The notes: generated from the sequence alone by a model not told the origin. A stretch of 64,000 bases of DNA from Vibrio breoganii (GCF_001677275.1 NZ_CP016177.1:1240001-1304000), one strand, 5' to 3'. Positions 30,101-38,686 are shown, counted from the first letter of the stretch. Translations and numbers: made by a program.

Positions 30101-30223
30101 AGCTTCGAGCGCTTACCTATAGAACGCTGTTTGGTTACGGGATACTCGTGCCGAAGTCAGGTGAAACGCTTTGAAGGTACAGTGGTTAAGCACCCACTCC
30201 AAGCGCTGTTAGAAGTGCTTTAA
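27194..30223 (+). CDS. ydiJ: YdiJ-type FAD/Fe-S oxidoreductase (D-2-hydroxyglutarate dehydrogenase family)
   Basis: The 1,009-residue protein matches E. coli YdiJ along its length. The N-terminal PCMH-type FAD domain includes FSPRGGGTGTNGQSL and ATVGGMINTDASGQGS. It is followed by an FAD-oxidase C domain (MFGHVDAGVLHVRP), a ferredoxin-like segment CLACKACATQCPI for a 4Fe-4S cluster, and a C-terminal cysteine-rich domain (VGCCGMAGTFG). YdiJ oxidises D-2-hydroxyglutarate and related D-2-hydroxy acids and passes electrons to the respiratory chain. I chose ATG 27194 because AGGA lies 9 bases before it and the N-terminus then aligns with E. coli; a GTG at 27173 is in frame. Confidence 0.92.
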   Translation: MLPRLNQDSSINSIVERYLSELQQKGFQGDIETQYASRLAVATDNSVYQQLPQAVVHPKTQHDVELLAQLGNEPDFHTVRFSPRGGGTGTNGQSLTEDIVVDLSRHLNQLIEINVEEGWVIVETGMVKDKLNDLVRPHGFFFSPELSTSNRATVGGMINTDASGQGSLRYGKTSDHVLGLTAVLADGSVLDTEQWKSVKESTFAEAAVNETQRICREHRAAIEERFPPLNRFLTGYDLKNSLQDDEFLPERVLCGSEGSLGFITRAKLNLTPIPKSRVLVNVKYDSFDSALRSATMMVEANALSVETIDSIVLNLAKQDIVWHTVSDLLTEVPGQELLGVNIVEYAGNDVAEIDQQVSALCSRLDSMIESEEAGIIGYQVCRDLGSINKIYGMRKKAVGLLGATKGAAKPVAFAEDTCVPPENLADFIVEFRALLDAHNLRYGMFGHVDAGVLHVRPALDMCDPKQEELMHQISDQVVALVAKYGGLMWGEHGKGFRSEYGPEFFGEHLFEQLRRVKGSFDPLNKMNPGKICTPLESDDELVKVKGVKRAHFDRQIPVTVRDSFNGAMECNGNGLCFNYDVASPMCPSMKVLADRRHSPKGRAGIVREWLRQLSEQGVDILDLESKTLKGSLSLKSMLDRMTNRFNKRHHYDFSHEVYEAMQGCLACKACATQCPIKVDVPNFRARFLNLYHSRYQRPLKDYFVANIESLLPVMALSPKIVNTVLDAGWVQSLVSSTVGYVDAPLLSSPTLKQRLKSQHVEKYDHQKLSSLSDEQKQRHVIVVQDPFTSYYDAQVVDDFVSLLVKLGFIPVMLPFKPNGKAQHIKGFLKQFTDTAQNTSQFLAEAAKLKMPMVGVDPALVLCYRDEYRETLKKDCPDFSVNTVHEWLLPQLETLPSRDSNSQEPWYLLAHCTEKTMLPNAEKEWGAIFNHFGASLAAVPVGCCGMAGTFGHEADKLQWSKDIYGLSWKPSFERLPIERCLVTGYSCRSQVKRFEGTVVKHPLQALLEVL

Positions 30224-30230
30224 ATAATAG

Positions 30231-30257
30231 AAAAGCGGGGTTTTACCTCGCTTTTTT
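30231..30257. terminator. Bidirectional terminator between ydiJ and the phosphoribosyltransferase gene
   Basis: AAAAGCGGGG pairs with CCTCGCTTTT (one G-U) around TTTTA. A and T runs on the two sides serve the convergent genes. Confidence 0.88.
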
Positions 30258-30290
30258 CTTTTCCATTAGACGTTAGATTTACACCGCTGA

Positions 30291-30809
30291 TTACTTTATT
30301 AGCTTTGAAACGTAAGGAACATTTCTTAATTTATCTTTCCAAGGTAGTCCATAGCCGACGAGCAAGTCATCATTTTCCATCTCATAAGCAAAATATTGCG
30401 CTACGGGTATCTCTACTCGGCCTGGCTTTACAAACAACGTTGCGATTGAGATTGAGTTAATCTCGTAATTGTCTGAAATATACTCCACTAACCTTTTCAT
30501 GGTGCCACCAGATTCAATGGCATCGTCGATCATAATGACGTCCTTACCCTGAATTGATACGTTCTCATGGTATACGATTGAAGAGGCGTTGTTGCTATCG
30601 CCGGGGGTATGGGGGCAAGAGATAGTATCCATCTTTAAATCAAAGCTGAGGTTACGAACCAAATCAGCGGTAAATAAGATGCCACCAGGAACAACAGTGA
30701 TCACTACCGCATCATCGAACTCTTCGTTTAGCTTATCTGCTACAATTTTCGCCCCAACCCGAATCTGCTGCTCACTTAGCACCAACTCACCGATATGTTT
30801 TGATTTCAT
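30291..30809 (-). CDS. Hypoxanthine phosphoribosyltransferase-like enzyme
   Basis: The 172-residue type I phosphoribosyltransferase has the PRPP loop DVIMIDDAIESGGTM and the N-terminal VVPGGILFTADLVRNL, as in Hpt (PGS/AFM loop). C-terminal FAYEMENDDLLVGYGLPW fits the purine-binding hood (VGYGLD in Hpt). It would salvage hypoxanthine or guanine to the nucleotide. It is divergent from the usual Hpt, which is probably encoded elsewhere, so the base specificity is uncertain. The 268-bp gap on its 5' side holds no gene. Confidence 0.78.
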   Translation of the reverse strand: MKSKHIGELVLSEQQIRVGAKIVADKLNEEFDDAVVITVVPGGILFTADLVRNLSFDLKMDTISCPHTPGDSNNASSIVYHENVSIQGKDVIMIDDAIESGGTMKRLVEYISDNYEINSISIATLFVKPGRVEIPVAQYFAYEMENDDLLVGYGLPWKDKLRNVPYVSKLIK

Positions 30810-31077
30810 TCCAAATTCCTAAATTTTCTGTCGCAAGATAATCTGTTTTATACAAATCAAATTGTGCATGGTCCTCTAATGTTGCCATTTTTCATCCCTA
30901 ATTACAGTCAAAAATTCATTAATTTTAATCAGTGATGGGACTATGTTTTAAGCATATTTACCTTCAAAAGAGGAAATATACAGTGTAAAAGTTTACCGCA
31001 ATTTATATTACTACCTGTGGTTACAATATTAAGGCGTTTGATTCTACTTAGTCATTCAACCTTAAAGCAAAGCCACT

Positions 31078-31461
31078 ATGAACCAGAAAGCAAAACAACT
31101 TTTACAGCACTTGTGCGCTGAATACGATAGATTATCCGAAGAATTCAAATCTCGTTCGTTCCCTGAATTTTCAGAAACCATTACCCACTCATTGGGACAT
31201 TGCTTTGTTCTATGCCCCGTTGGTAGTCAGCGTTTTTCAATCGTGTCGATTAACTTTGATCCTTGTGTGAGAGGGCAAGGGGTTCTAACCGAGTTTATCG
31301 ATTATGTGAAACAGCACCCTTACCATTACCAAGGGGTTGAAGTGGCAACTATCGAGAATAAAAGCTTGGCAAAGCGGCTACGATCTCATGGGTGGAAGTA
31401 CAAATCTCTGTTTGGCAAAGTTTTCTTTTCTAACACGCCGACGCTCATCCAGGATTTTTAG
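31078..31461 (+). CDS. GNAT-like hypothetical protein
   Basis: The 127-residue protein has a GNAT-like core: FSIVSINFDPCVRGQGVLTEFIDYV resembles the acetyl-CoA binding motif A (R/Q-x-x-G-x-G/A), and VEVATIENKSLAKRLRSHGWKYK resembles motif B. The N-terminal helical part is unlike standard GNATs. I cannot name a substrate. It is convergent with the DUF457 gene. Confidence 0.6.
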   Translation: MNQKAKQLLQHLCAEYDRLSEEFKSRSFPEFSETITHSLGHCFVLCPVGSQRFSIVSINFDPCVRGQGVLTEFIDYVKQHPYHYQGVEVATIENKSLAKRLRSHGWKYKSLFGKVFFSNTPTLIQDF

Positions 31462-31493
31462 TGAGTCTATTGCTTTCATACCCAATGATTCGT

Positions 31494-32495
31494 TTAAAAG
31501 TCCGTTAGCATACGTAAAAAGCCTTTCCTAGACTCTGGGGTGTTGTCTCTGTGGGTTGCGTACTCAACATGCGCGTTTGCATCTGCCGTCGATGATAGAT
31601 TGATACTCCACAGGGCTCTAATTTCGTTGGGCACCATAGAGTAACGCACATCTATAATTCTAAATTTATCGGTAGGATCTTGCGCTAGAAAACCATTTGA
31701 AAATTGACTGAATCGCTCGATGTCTTTCGCTTGTTGAGAGTGAGGGTCTAGCCAAGGAAAGTCTTTAGTCACGTTTAGCTTGTCGATGGATTCGCCAGAA
31801 TACGTTTTTACCGATGTCCCCAATCTGACCGCGTCCACATAATATTTATCTTCTGTTTCGTAGATGACCTTCCACAATAAGATATTAGCGAATGTAGGTT
31901 TTGCTTCTAAGCGCAGCGGGGCATGTTGTCGCTCTTTAGCTAATTGCCATCCTCGCGCTTCTGCTCTGTCTCGCTGGATCACCCCAAGAGTTAGATAGAT
32001 TAAACCCCATAGAAGGGCAATGCGTGCTAATACAGGCTTTTTCTTAAGTGTCGCAAATACCAGCAAAATCAATATGGGTAGGGTGAATGCAGGGTCAATA
32101 ACGGAAATGGTATTCCATGCAAAACGTTCACTGGTTAGTGGCCAAAATAGCTGAGTGCCGTAGGAGGTACAGGAATCAAGTAGCCCATGTGTGCCATAAC
32201 CTAACGCGCAAAACCCCCAGCTTTGCTTAAACGAGAGGCCACGCTTGTTCGCTATTAGCCAATGTAAAACCAATGCACAAATAAAACTGCCAATGGGGAT
32301 AAACAGCAGTGAATGCGTAAACTGTCGATGAAATTCCAAAAACAATAGTGGATCGCTCGATGAACGAATAAGCACATCCAAATCTGGCGCCATCCCAGCA
32401 AGCAGGCCTAATACACCAGCAACAACGACATGCTGTTTCTTACTCAACGACTGAGGCACAGAAGCCCCGAGCAATCCTTGCGTTAATGGGTCCAT
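31494..32495 (-). CDS. DUF457 (YdjM-type) inner-membrane metal-dependent hydrolase-like protein
   Basis: The 333-residue protein opens MDPLTQGLLGASVPQSLSKK with APDLDVLIRSSSDPLLFLEFHRQFTHS, giving the conserved His/Asp residues of DUF457. Four or five membrane helices follow (about 25-45, 65-90, 95-110, 130-150, 160-180) and then a soluble C-terminal half. YdjM of E. coli is LexA-controlled, but I see no LexA box here. ATG 32495 follows GAAGAGAAA; a longer start at 32537 lacks family support. Confidence 0.8.
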   Translation of the reverse strand: MDPLTQGLLGASVPQSLSKKQHVVVAGVLGLLAGMAPDLDVLIRSSSDPLLFLEFHRQFTHSLLFIPIGSFICALVLHWLIANKRGLSFKQSWGFCALGYGTHGLLDSCTSYGTQLFWPLTSERFAWNTISVIDPAFTLPILILLVFATLKKKPVLARIALLWGLIYLTLGVIQRDRAEARGWQLAKERQHAPLRLEAKPTFANILLWKVIYETEDKYYVDAVRLGTSVKTYSGESIDKLNVTKDFPWLDPHSQQAKDIERFSQFSNGFLAQDPTDKFRIIDVRYSMVPNEIRALWSINLSSTADANAHVEYATHRDNTPESRKGFLRMLTDF

Positions 32496-32701
32496 TAATT
32501 TCTCTTCGGTAGGTGTTGCTTGATACACGCAGTGCAACTCGTTTTAAAACTGAATCTAGTTTAGAAACAAGGTTACTCTTTAGCATAGATTAATCGTATT
32601 GGGTTGAGATGGAATAGAGTCCTAAATTGACAAAAGGGTTTAGGTTGTGGATGTCTCTTAAGACATGCTGGGACAAGACCACCAACTTGCTATGCTAAAA
32701 C

Positions 32702-32730
32702 AAAAATCGGAAGCCATTGCCTCCGATTTG
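32702..32730 (-). terminator. Terminator of the peroxiredoxin gene
   Basis: On the minus strand AAATCGGA pairs with TCCGATTT around a 10-base GC-rich loop, followed by TTTTTG. Confidence 0.82.
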
Positions 32731-32751
32731 TCTATCTACAGGTCAAGCCAT

Positions 32752-33225
32752 CTACAATGTGGCTAATATGGTTTCAGCCGTACTCGCTTCAAACTCACCT
32801 TGCTTTTCAACGTTCAGAGTTGTCACTACGCCATTATCGATCACCATTGCATAGCGTTGTGAGCGAACGCCACCAAAACCAGCGGTATCCATTTCGAGTC
32901 CTAACGCTTTGGTGAACGAGGCATTACCGTCCGCCAGCATAGTGATTTCTGATGCATTTTGAGACTTCGCCCAAGCGTCTAGTACAAAAGCGTCATTGAC
33001 CGAGATACAGGCAATCAAATCAACGCCTTTGGCTTGCAGCTGGTCTGCTAACACAATATAGCCAGGCAGATGTGCTTCGGAGCAAGTAGGTGTAAAGGCC
33101 CCCGGTACTGCAAACAGAGCCACTTTCTTATTAGCAAACAGCTCGTTAGTCGAGTGTTGCTGCATTCCATCGGTAGTGAGTTGGCTCAAGGTGCCTGTTG
33201 GTAGGGTTTGGCCTTGTTTAATCAT
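32752..33225 (-). CDS. Prx5-type peroxiredoxin
   Basis: The 157-residue thioredoxin-fold peroxidase has the peroxidatic Cys48 in FAVPGAFTPTCSEAHLPG, the Prx5 signature, and the matching Arg in GVRSQRYAMVIDNG. A second Cys (about residue 74, LIACISVND) may or may not resolve the sulfenate. It reduces hydrogen peroxide and alkyl hydroperoxides in the cytoplasm. It is monocistronic. Confidence 0.9.
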   Translation of the reverse strand: MIKQGQTLPTGTLSQLTTDGMQQHSTNELFANKKVALFAVPGAFTPTCSEAHLPGYIVLADQLQAKGVDLIACISVNDAFVLDAWAKSQNASEITMLADGNASFTKALGLEMDTAGFGGVRSQRYAMVIDNGVVTTLNVEKQGEFEASTAETILATL

Positions 33226-33473
33226 GACATTACCATCCTTTGTATGAGTGAAGGATCAGTGTAACCGTGATTACTAAGATTCGCTAACGGTGCTGGGTAA
33301 CTGGATCCCTAGAGCCAACAGTTCGTAAACATCAGTTGCTACTTGTGTGCAACCATGCAGGGAGCTCACGTTGCTGGGGACTCCCTAGACGTTGTTTCAA
33401 ACTCTAAACTACAAATGAGCCTACCGCTTGTGAACTAGTCTTATGCACACAACACTATTTAGGAACGCACACT

Positions 33474-34409
33474 ATGGTGAATCATCGGCGGCATTTAATT
33501 GAAGACATGACAATACCTACTCTTTGTTACACCGGAATAGATACGGAACTGCTCTTCACTCATAACTAACCTCTTCTTGGATATGCGTCTTACCCGCTTC
33601 TCGCCAAGTCGTCGACTCGTACAATAATAGAAAAGATGTATATGGACCTTATAGCGCTGGCAAAACGCTATCAAACAGCCGTTATCTTGGATGCGATGAC
33701 ATGGATAGCCAGTTCACAACGAGGAGCAATGATTGGTCTTAATGAACATCAGCTACGAGATTTCAATTTAGATGCCATCGACCTAATGGCGCAAGTGCGA
33801 GATAGATGTGGTGATTTACCTACACTGCTCTCTGCACAAATCGGCCCCCGAGAGGACGGGTATCAAGCAAATAATCAGATGTCTGCAAACGAATCTCTAG
33901 GCTATCACTCAACACAGATAGACACCTATAAGTTGACTAAAGCTGACTTTATTACAGCCTCTACACTGAGTTACCCCGAAGAAGCTGCAGGGATAGTCTT
34001 AGCAGCAAAAAGCGCTAACATACCTGTTGTTGTCTCTTTTACCGTCGAACTCGATGGTAACCTACCGAACGGACAATCGCTTGAAGACGCGATAGCCAAG
34101 GTTGATGGATTAACTAAGCGTTACGCGTCTTACTTTATGATTAACTGCGCCCATCCATCGCACTTTTCACATAGTTTCACCCAGCAACCATGGGAGCAAC
34201 GCATTAAAGGTATCGTGGTTAATGCTTCAAAATGCAGCCATGCAGAATTGGATAGGTGCGAAACATTGGATTCAGGTGATCCTTTCTCATTGGGCAAGGA
34301 AGTTGCAAAGATTTGCCGTCAAAATACTCAGATATCAGTAGTGGGTGGATGCTGTGGGACGAACCTTGATCATCTAGAACAGATCATGAAAAATCTACGC
34401 GAGAGTTGA
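33474..34409 (+). pseudogene. Homocysteine S-methyltransferase family gene with an in-frame stop
   Basis: From ATG 33474 (AGGA upstream) the frame reads a family-like N-terminus, PTLCYTGIDTELLFTHN, where relatives have DGG-ETTLIF. It then meets TAA at 33567-33569 and resumes in the same frame with LLGYASYPLLA. The rest is a well-preserved methyltransferase domain: GPREDGYQANN, VVSFTVELDGNLPNGQSLE, MINCAHPSH and the zinc cysteines VVGGCCGTN. The long second segment could restart at ATG 33636 but would lack the first strand of the barrel. I infer a recent nonsense mutation or small deletion. The 250 bases upstream contain no gene. Confidence 0.72.
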
Positions 34410-34503
34410 TGGTCAATAAGACGAAGAAATATCGAAAATGATAGGTATCGTACAAAGGACTTGTTAGAAGTTTCTGCTTTGAGCTTAGTTGCTGTAAGGG
34501 CTT

Positions 34504-34695
34504 TTAATCAGAAGTCTTGCTCTTTTTGATGTACTTATACACCGCCCAAATAAGATAACCCGCAACGCCGACGATAAGTGCTGAGCGAATCAGAATAGGG
34601 GCGTCATGCTCTAGTTCATTAACGTGCGGGACTATGCTCGCGTACAGTCGAGTGGTGAAAAGCAATCCCATTATTAGCATAAAAACTTTGTTCAT
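34504..34695 (-). CDS. Small membrane protein of unknown function
   Basis: The 63-residue protein starts MNKVFMLIMGLLFTTRLYAS, which could be a signal peptide (LYA-S) or a membrane anchor. A second hydrophobic stretch follows (ILIRSALIVGVAGYLIWAVY) with a basic end KYIKKSKTS. AAGGCCGG precedes the ATG. The family is not recognised. Confidence 0.6.
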   Translation of the reverse strand: MNKVFMLIMGLLFTTRLYASIVPHVNELEHDAPILIRSALIVGVAGYLIWAVYKYIKKSKTSD

Positions 34696-34912
34696 GTGAC
34701 CGGCCTTTATATCAATGCTTTGTACAGAACAATGTAATCGTGAATGCCTTCTCATTGAGAGCAGGTTTTGTCCTGTTTGGATTTAGAAGAATGCGCTTCT
34801 TAAGCAGGCTCGTCAACGCGACATGCGTTTATAACAGGTAAGCTAATTTTCCAGATTTGGAAATGCTCTATGCTTGGCTGGGCCAACTCGCTCGGAAATG
34901 AAGGTTCATACA

Positions 34913-35233
34913 CTATCCTTCAAACTGAAGTGATTGTATGGCTTCTTCTACGGACAGGAACTGTATCTTGGTCAGGCACATTTCTGCTTTGGAAAATTCA
35001 TGTTCTTGAATCAATTGAGTAACCGATTGCAGCGATAGCGGTGCTTCAATCGATTCAAATAGATATTCGTCGCCTCTTTGTTTGATGGTGTAACTTTGAC
35101 CTGTGCTATCAATCAGACAATCGGCACTACCCCAAATGAGCCCTTCTAATTCTTGATTTAACGTTAACATTGAGTCGATAAATAGTAGCTCAGAGTCACC
35201 GTCCAACTTTAAAATACATGGCCATTGAATCAT
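34913..35233 (-). CDS. DUF4144-like protein
   Basis: The 106-residue soluble protein begins MIQWPCILKLDGDSELLFID and matches the Vibrio DUF4144 pattern (SADCLIDSTGQSYTI, LQSVTQLIQEHEFSKAEMCL). Function is unknown. The ATG at 35233 has GAGGA upstream. It is divergent from the HAD gene. Confidence 0.72.
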   Translation of the reverse strand: MIQWPCILKLDGDSELLFIDSMLTLNQELEGLIWGSADCLIDSTGQSYTIKQRGDEYLFESIEAPLSLQSVTQLIQEHEFSKAEMCLTKIQFLSVEEAIQSLQFEG

Positions 35234-35372
35234 CGTCTTCCTCACGAAAAAAACCTACAATCCTGTTTTTCTACCGTAACATTAACCCTCTAGGAGTTCT
35301 ACTTATCGCAGTCTGTGGATTCATTCTCAAGGTTATTCTGAAGAGGATAGGCAGTTTGATGATTTGCTATAT

Positions 35373-35414
35373 GAGATAATTTTAGTAGTATCTCGTTTCC
35401 TGATTTTCGAGATA
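35373..35414 (+). promoter_or_regulatory. Alternative-hairpin leader before a HAD gene
   Basis: TATCTCG (35389-35395) can pair with CGAGATA (35408-35414), which covers the ribosome site (CGAGA) 5 bases before the ATG. It can also pair as TATCTC with an upstream GAGATA (35373-35378). The two stems are mutually exclusive, the layout of a translational switch. The same repeats could instead be a protein operator. Confidence 0.4.
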
Positions 35415-35419
35415 ACACT

Positions 35420-36076
35420 ATGACCTTTAAAGCCGCAATTTTTGATATGGATGGATTGCTTCTTGATACTGAGCGCGTGTGTATGAATGCGTTTGAAAAA
35501 GCATGCCATACATTGGATCTCGAATTTTTGAAGCCGGAGTACCTTGCAATGATTGGCCAAAATGCTCAGGGCGTGGAGCGTACTATCCGTGACGGTTATC
35601 CTGATGATTTGGATTACCCAGCACTGCGTAAAGTGTGGATGGAGTACTACCACGATGTCACGCATCATCAGGCTATTCCCATTAAAGAGGGAGTGCTTGA
35701 GCTTCTTGATTGGCTAAAGGGCAATAACATACCGATAGCAGTCGCTACATCTACAGAGTTAAGCTTGGCGAAAACAAAGCTTAAACTGGCTGGACTAGAG
35801 AGTTACTTCGATGTTCTGGCTTGTGGGTGTGAGGTGACTCATGGTAAGCCCGATCCTGAGATCTATTTATTGGCTGCAAGTAGATTGAATATAGATCCAC
35901 AGCAATGTTTAGGTTTTGAGGATTCAAACAATGGCGTGCGCTCAGGTATTGCCGCAAATCTGCAAATGTACCAAGTCCCAGACCTAGTCTCTCCAACTGA
36001 CGAGATAGTCGCGCTAGGCCATCAAATTCTTCCTTCAATGCTTGATGTACTGCAGCATCTAAAACAAGCGGGTTGA
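35420..36076 (+). CDS. HAD-IA phosphatase (beta-phosphoglucomutase/phosphatase-like)
   Basis: The 218-residue protein has motif I AIFDMDGLLLDTE, motif II AVATSTE, the motif III Lys in THGKPDPEIY and motif IV GFEDSNNGVRSG, with a helical C1 cap (residues 16-85). Relatives are sugar-phosphate phosphatases or phosphoglycolate phosphatases; the substrate is not evident. It is convergent with the GH4 gene across a long hairpin. Confidence 0.85.
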   Translation: MTFKAAIFDMDGLLLDTERVCMNAFEKACHTLDLEFLKPEYLAMIGQNAQGVERTIRDGYPDDLDYPALRKVWMEYYHDVTHHQAIPIKEGVLELLDWLKGNNIPIAVATSTELSLAKTKLKLAGLESYFDVLACGCEVTHGKPDPEIYLLAASRLNIDPQQCLGFEDSNNGVRSGIAANLQMYQVPDLVSPTDEIVALGHQILPSMLDVLQHLKQAG

Positions 36077-36114
36077 GTTTCCAATTAGCGGTAATCTAGG
36101 CTGTTTAAAATAAC

Positions 36115-36154
36115 AAAATGCATTGCGAAGGTAAGACCTTCTGCAATGCATTTA
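36115..36154. terminator. Bidirectional terminator between HAD and GH4 genes
   Basis: AAATGCATTGC-GAAGGT and ACCTTC-T-GCAATGCATTT form a 17-bp stem with one bulge and loop AAG. Confidence 0.85.
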
Positions 36155-36188
36155 TCAACGGTTTGCTTATTGATTTACGCTTTAAAAT

Positions 36189-37502
36189 TTAGCGAAACTG
36201 AGGCATGTAGTCCAAGTTTGCTTGGATAGTTTCCTCTAGCGCTTTCTCCAAGATTGAACCTGTAGTCACCAGTGGATTCAATATCAAGGCTCTATGCGCC
36301 GCGTTACGATTGCCAGTTACAGCAGCTTCAACCGTTAATGATTCAAACTCTTTTAGTACCTGAATGAGACGCAAGGTATCACTAGGGAAGGGCGCCACAC
36401 TGAGAGGTACAGGACCTGATTTTGTGATCATGCTGCTAACTTCTACGGTGCAGTCATCAGGCAGGCCTTGGATAGTGCCGTTATTGCGTGTATTAACATG
36501 CATGATGGTACGCTTGTCGTTGTAAATAGAGCTCATCAGTTCGCAGGCCGCTTCTGAATAATATTGACCACCACGCTTTTCTAGCTCTTTTGGTTTTTCG
36601 TTTAGCTCAGGGTTTTGATAGATATCGAACAGGCGTCTTTCCATGGCTTTCACCACTTCGCCACGAGTACCTTCACCGCTGGCTTCTTGTTGTTCTTGCT
36701 CCATGATGTCTTCGCTAGTGTAGTAGTAGCGTAAGTAAGCGCATGGAATCATGCCCATGTTGCGCAGTAATTCTGGTGGCCACTCAAACTTAGGGATGTT
36801 TTGTGGAACCAAAGGATCGTTTCCAGATAGCATGGCATCTACCACATCTTGAAGCTTATCTTGACCGTTATGTAAAACTTGGCGAGCCCAGATAAAGTGG
36901 TTAAGCCCTGCAACTTGCAATACGAAGTCTTGCTCATCCGCTCCTAGTATTTGAGCGATGCCTTTTTGCATGATGACAGGTACATTACACAGACCAACGG
37001 CTTTTACCTTGGTGTGCTTTAAAATAGCCTCAGTAACCATGCCCGATGGGTTGGTAAAGTTAAGCAGCCATGCATCAGGGCACAACTCTTCCATTTCACT
37101 GCATATTTCTAAGGCGATAGGGATAGTGCGGCACGCATTGGCAAACCCACCCAGGCCATTGGTTTCTTGACCAATCATTCCATATTTAAGCGCAATACGT
37201 TCATCACGAATACGACCCTCTAAACAGCCAGCGCGGAATTGAGAACAAACAAAATCAGCATCTTTAAGTGCAGGCTTACGATCTAGGCTGACATGGACAT
37301 TGATGTGCGACATGCCGTTCTTCGCCAACATGCGACGAGTGAGCTCTCCAATAATCCTTACTTTCTCTGCACCATCTTCAATATCAACCAACCACAACTC
37401 ACCAATGGGTAGCTCGTGGTTACGCTTGATCAGACCTTCAATAAGCTCTGGTGTGTAACTAGAGCCTGCGCCAATAATAGTGATTTTTAGGTTCTTGTTC
37501 AT
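36189..37502 (-). CDS. GH4 family 6-phospho-beta-glucosidase
   Basis: This NAD- and metal-dependent family 4 glycosidase of 437 residues hydrolyses 6-phospho-beta-glucosides, such as those imported by a PTS. The N-terminal Rossmann motif is IIGAGSSYTPELIEG. Metal and substrate residues are in NFTNPSGMVTEA, GLCNVP and VAGLNHFIW. It aligns with the ChbF/CelF subgroup. No PTS permease is adjacent. The LysR gene 120 bases away on the other strand is its likely regulator. Confidence 0.9.
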   Translation of the reverse strand: MNKNLKITIIGAGSSYTPELIEGLIKRNHELPIGELWLVDIEDGAEKVRIIGELTRRMLAKNGMSHINVHVSLDRKPALKDADFVCSQFRAGCLEGRIRDERIALKYGMIGQETNGLGGFANACRTIPIALEICSEMEELCPDAWLLNFTNPSGMVTEAILKHTKVKAVGLCNVPVIMQKGIAQILGADEQDFVLQVAGLNHFIWARQVLHNGQDKLQDVVDAMLSGNDPLVPQNIPKFEWPPELLRNMGMIPCAYLRYYYTSEDIMEQEQQEASGEGTRGEVVKAMERRLFDIYQNPELNEKPKELEKRGGQYYSEAACELMSSIYNDKRTIMHVNTRNNGTIQGLPDDCTVEVSSMITKSGPVPLSVAPFPSDTLRLIQVLKEFESLTVEAAVTGNRNAAHRALILNPLVTTGSILEKALEETIQANLDYMPQFR

Positions 37503-37622
37503 CGTGATGATTCTCGCTATGGATAAGATGGTTTAATTTAAAAGCATTAGGCGTGCCTTTACAAACCAGTAATAAAAAGCTATGAATTAGCAAGGCTAAT
37601 CCATGGGTAATATCAAAGCACT

Positions 37623-38600
37623 ATGAATAAAAATCAACAAATGCTATCCAATATGTACACCTTCGCCATTGCAGGAAAATCACTTAGCTTTACCAAAGCA
37701 GGAGAAGAACTGTTTATAACGCAAGGCGCGGTAAGCCAGAGAATAAAATCCCTCGAAGCACAATTGGGCTTTAGTTTGTTTGTCAGAATGACGCGCCGTT
37801 TGGAGCTTACGAAAGAGGGAGAGCGATTACTTCATGCATTGAATCAATCATTCGAGGTCATCTTTTCTGAGTTAGAAGACATTAAGTTTGATGAGTTACG
37901 TGGTGAGCTATACATAGGTGTTGCGCCCACTTTTGGACAAAAATGGTTGCTGCCAAGGCTTAAGAGTTTCCAAAACAAGTATCCAAATTTGAATGTGAAG
38001 CTGAGGGTAAAAGCCAGTCGATTGGACTTCCAGCATGAGCCTGTCGATATCGCGATCTATTACAGCAAAGAGGACCATCATGGCTTTCATCATCAAAAAC
38101 TCTACGATGAAGCGCTTGTTCCAGTGTGTAGCCAAGAGTACTTCAATGCGCACTTTGGCAATGAGGTGCCAAGCGTAGAGCAATTTTCACAAGCGACATT
38201 GCTGCACTGCACCGAGTCGTTGGAAGGTGGCGAGCCGGGAAAAGAATGGTCAATCTGGCTTGATAAGCAATCGCAACATGAGCTTAAGTCATTTGATGCA
38301 ATGCAGCGCACCTATCACTTTAACCACTCAGATATGGCGATGATCGCCGCTAAAAACAGCATGGGAATAGCAATAGCGAGGGCATCACTAATACAAGAGT
38401 ATTTAGATAGGGGTGAATTAATTGCACCATTTGAGCGAGTAAGTGCAGGGCGCGCCTACGATCTGATCTGTCTAAAGGGCCAACAAGACAGACCAAGGAT
38501 TTCAGCATTCATTGCATGGTTGACGACCCAAGTAGCACAAGAACAAGAATTGCAGGAAGAGAGAAAGGGAAGGAAAGTTTTTCTGACGGCTGACGGCTGA
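37623..38600 (+). CDS. LysR-type regulator (GcvA/DsdC-like)
   Basis: The 325-residue protein has a winged HTH at residues 10-65 (SFTKAGEELFITQGAVSQRI) and a periplasmic-binding-like effector domain. HSDMAMIAAKNSMGIAIAR and LDRGELIAPF resemble GcvA and DsdC. It is divergent from the GH4 glycosidase, the usual LysR-target arrangement, so it probably controls that gene. The last codons lie inside a TGACGGC tandem array, so repeat-number changes would alter the C-terminus. Confidence 0.87.
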   Translation: MNKNQQMLSNMYTFAIAGKSLSFTKAGEELFITQGAVSQRIKSLEAQLGFSLFVRMTRRLELTKEGERLLHALNQSFEVIFSELEDIKFDELRGELYIGVAPTFGQKWLLPRLKSFQNKYPNLNVKLRVKASRLDFQHEPVDIAIYYSKEDHHGFHHQKLYDEALVPVCSQEYFNAHFGNEVPSVEQFSQATLLHCTESLEGGEPGKEWSIWLDKQSQHELKSFDAMQRTYHFNHSDMAMIAAKNSMGIAIARASLIQEYLDRGELIAPFERVSAGRAYDLICLKGQQDRPRISAFIAWLTTQVAQEQELQEERKGRKVFLTADG

Positions 38601-38611
38601 CGGCTGACGGC
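38584..38611 (+). repeat. 7-bp tandem array, TGACGGC x4
   Basis: Four perfect copies start inside the last codons of the LysR gene and extend past its TGA. The unit differs from the array at 42979 only at two positions (GCTGACG versus GCTGATA). Confidence 0.9.
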
Positions 38612-38625
38612 TTTAAGCCAGAAGT

Positions 38626-38662
38626 TAAAAAGGGCCTAATAGCATTAAGCTCTAGACCCTTT
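38626..38662 (-). terminator. Terminator of the DUF3581 gene
   Basis: On the minus strand AAAGGGTCTAG-AGC pairs imperfectly with GCT-ATTAGG-CCCTTT and ends in a TTTTT tract. Confidence 0.75.
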
Positions 38663-38686
38663 CTCAATTGTTAACGGTAACGCCTG

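Noticed and set aside
33226..33473. A SAM or other riboswitch before the homocysteine methyltransferase relic
   Set aside because: Short inverted repeats such as AGGGAG/CTCCCT are present, but I could not match the conserved core of any riboswitch class.
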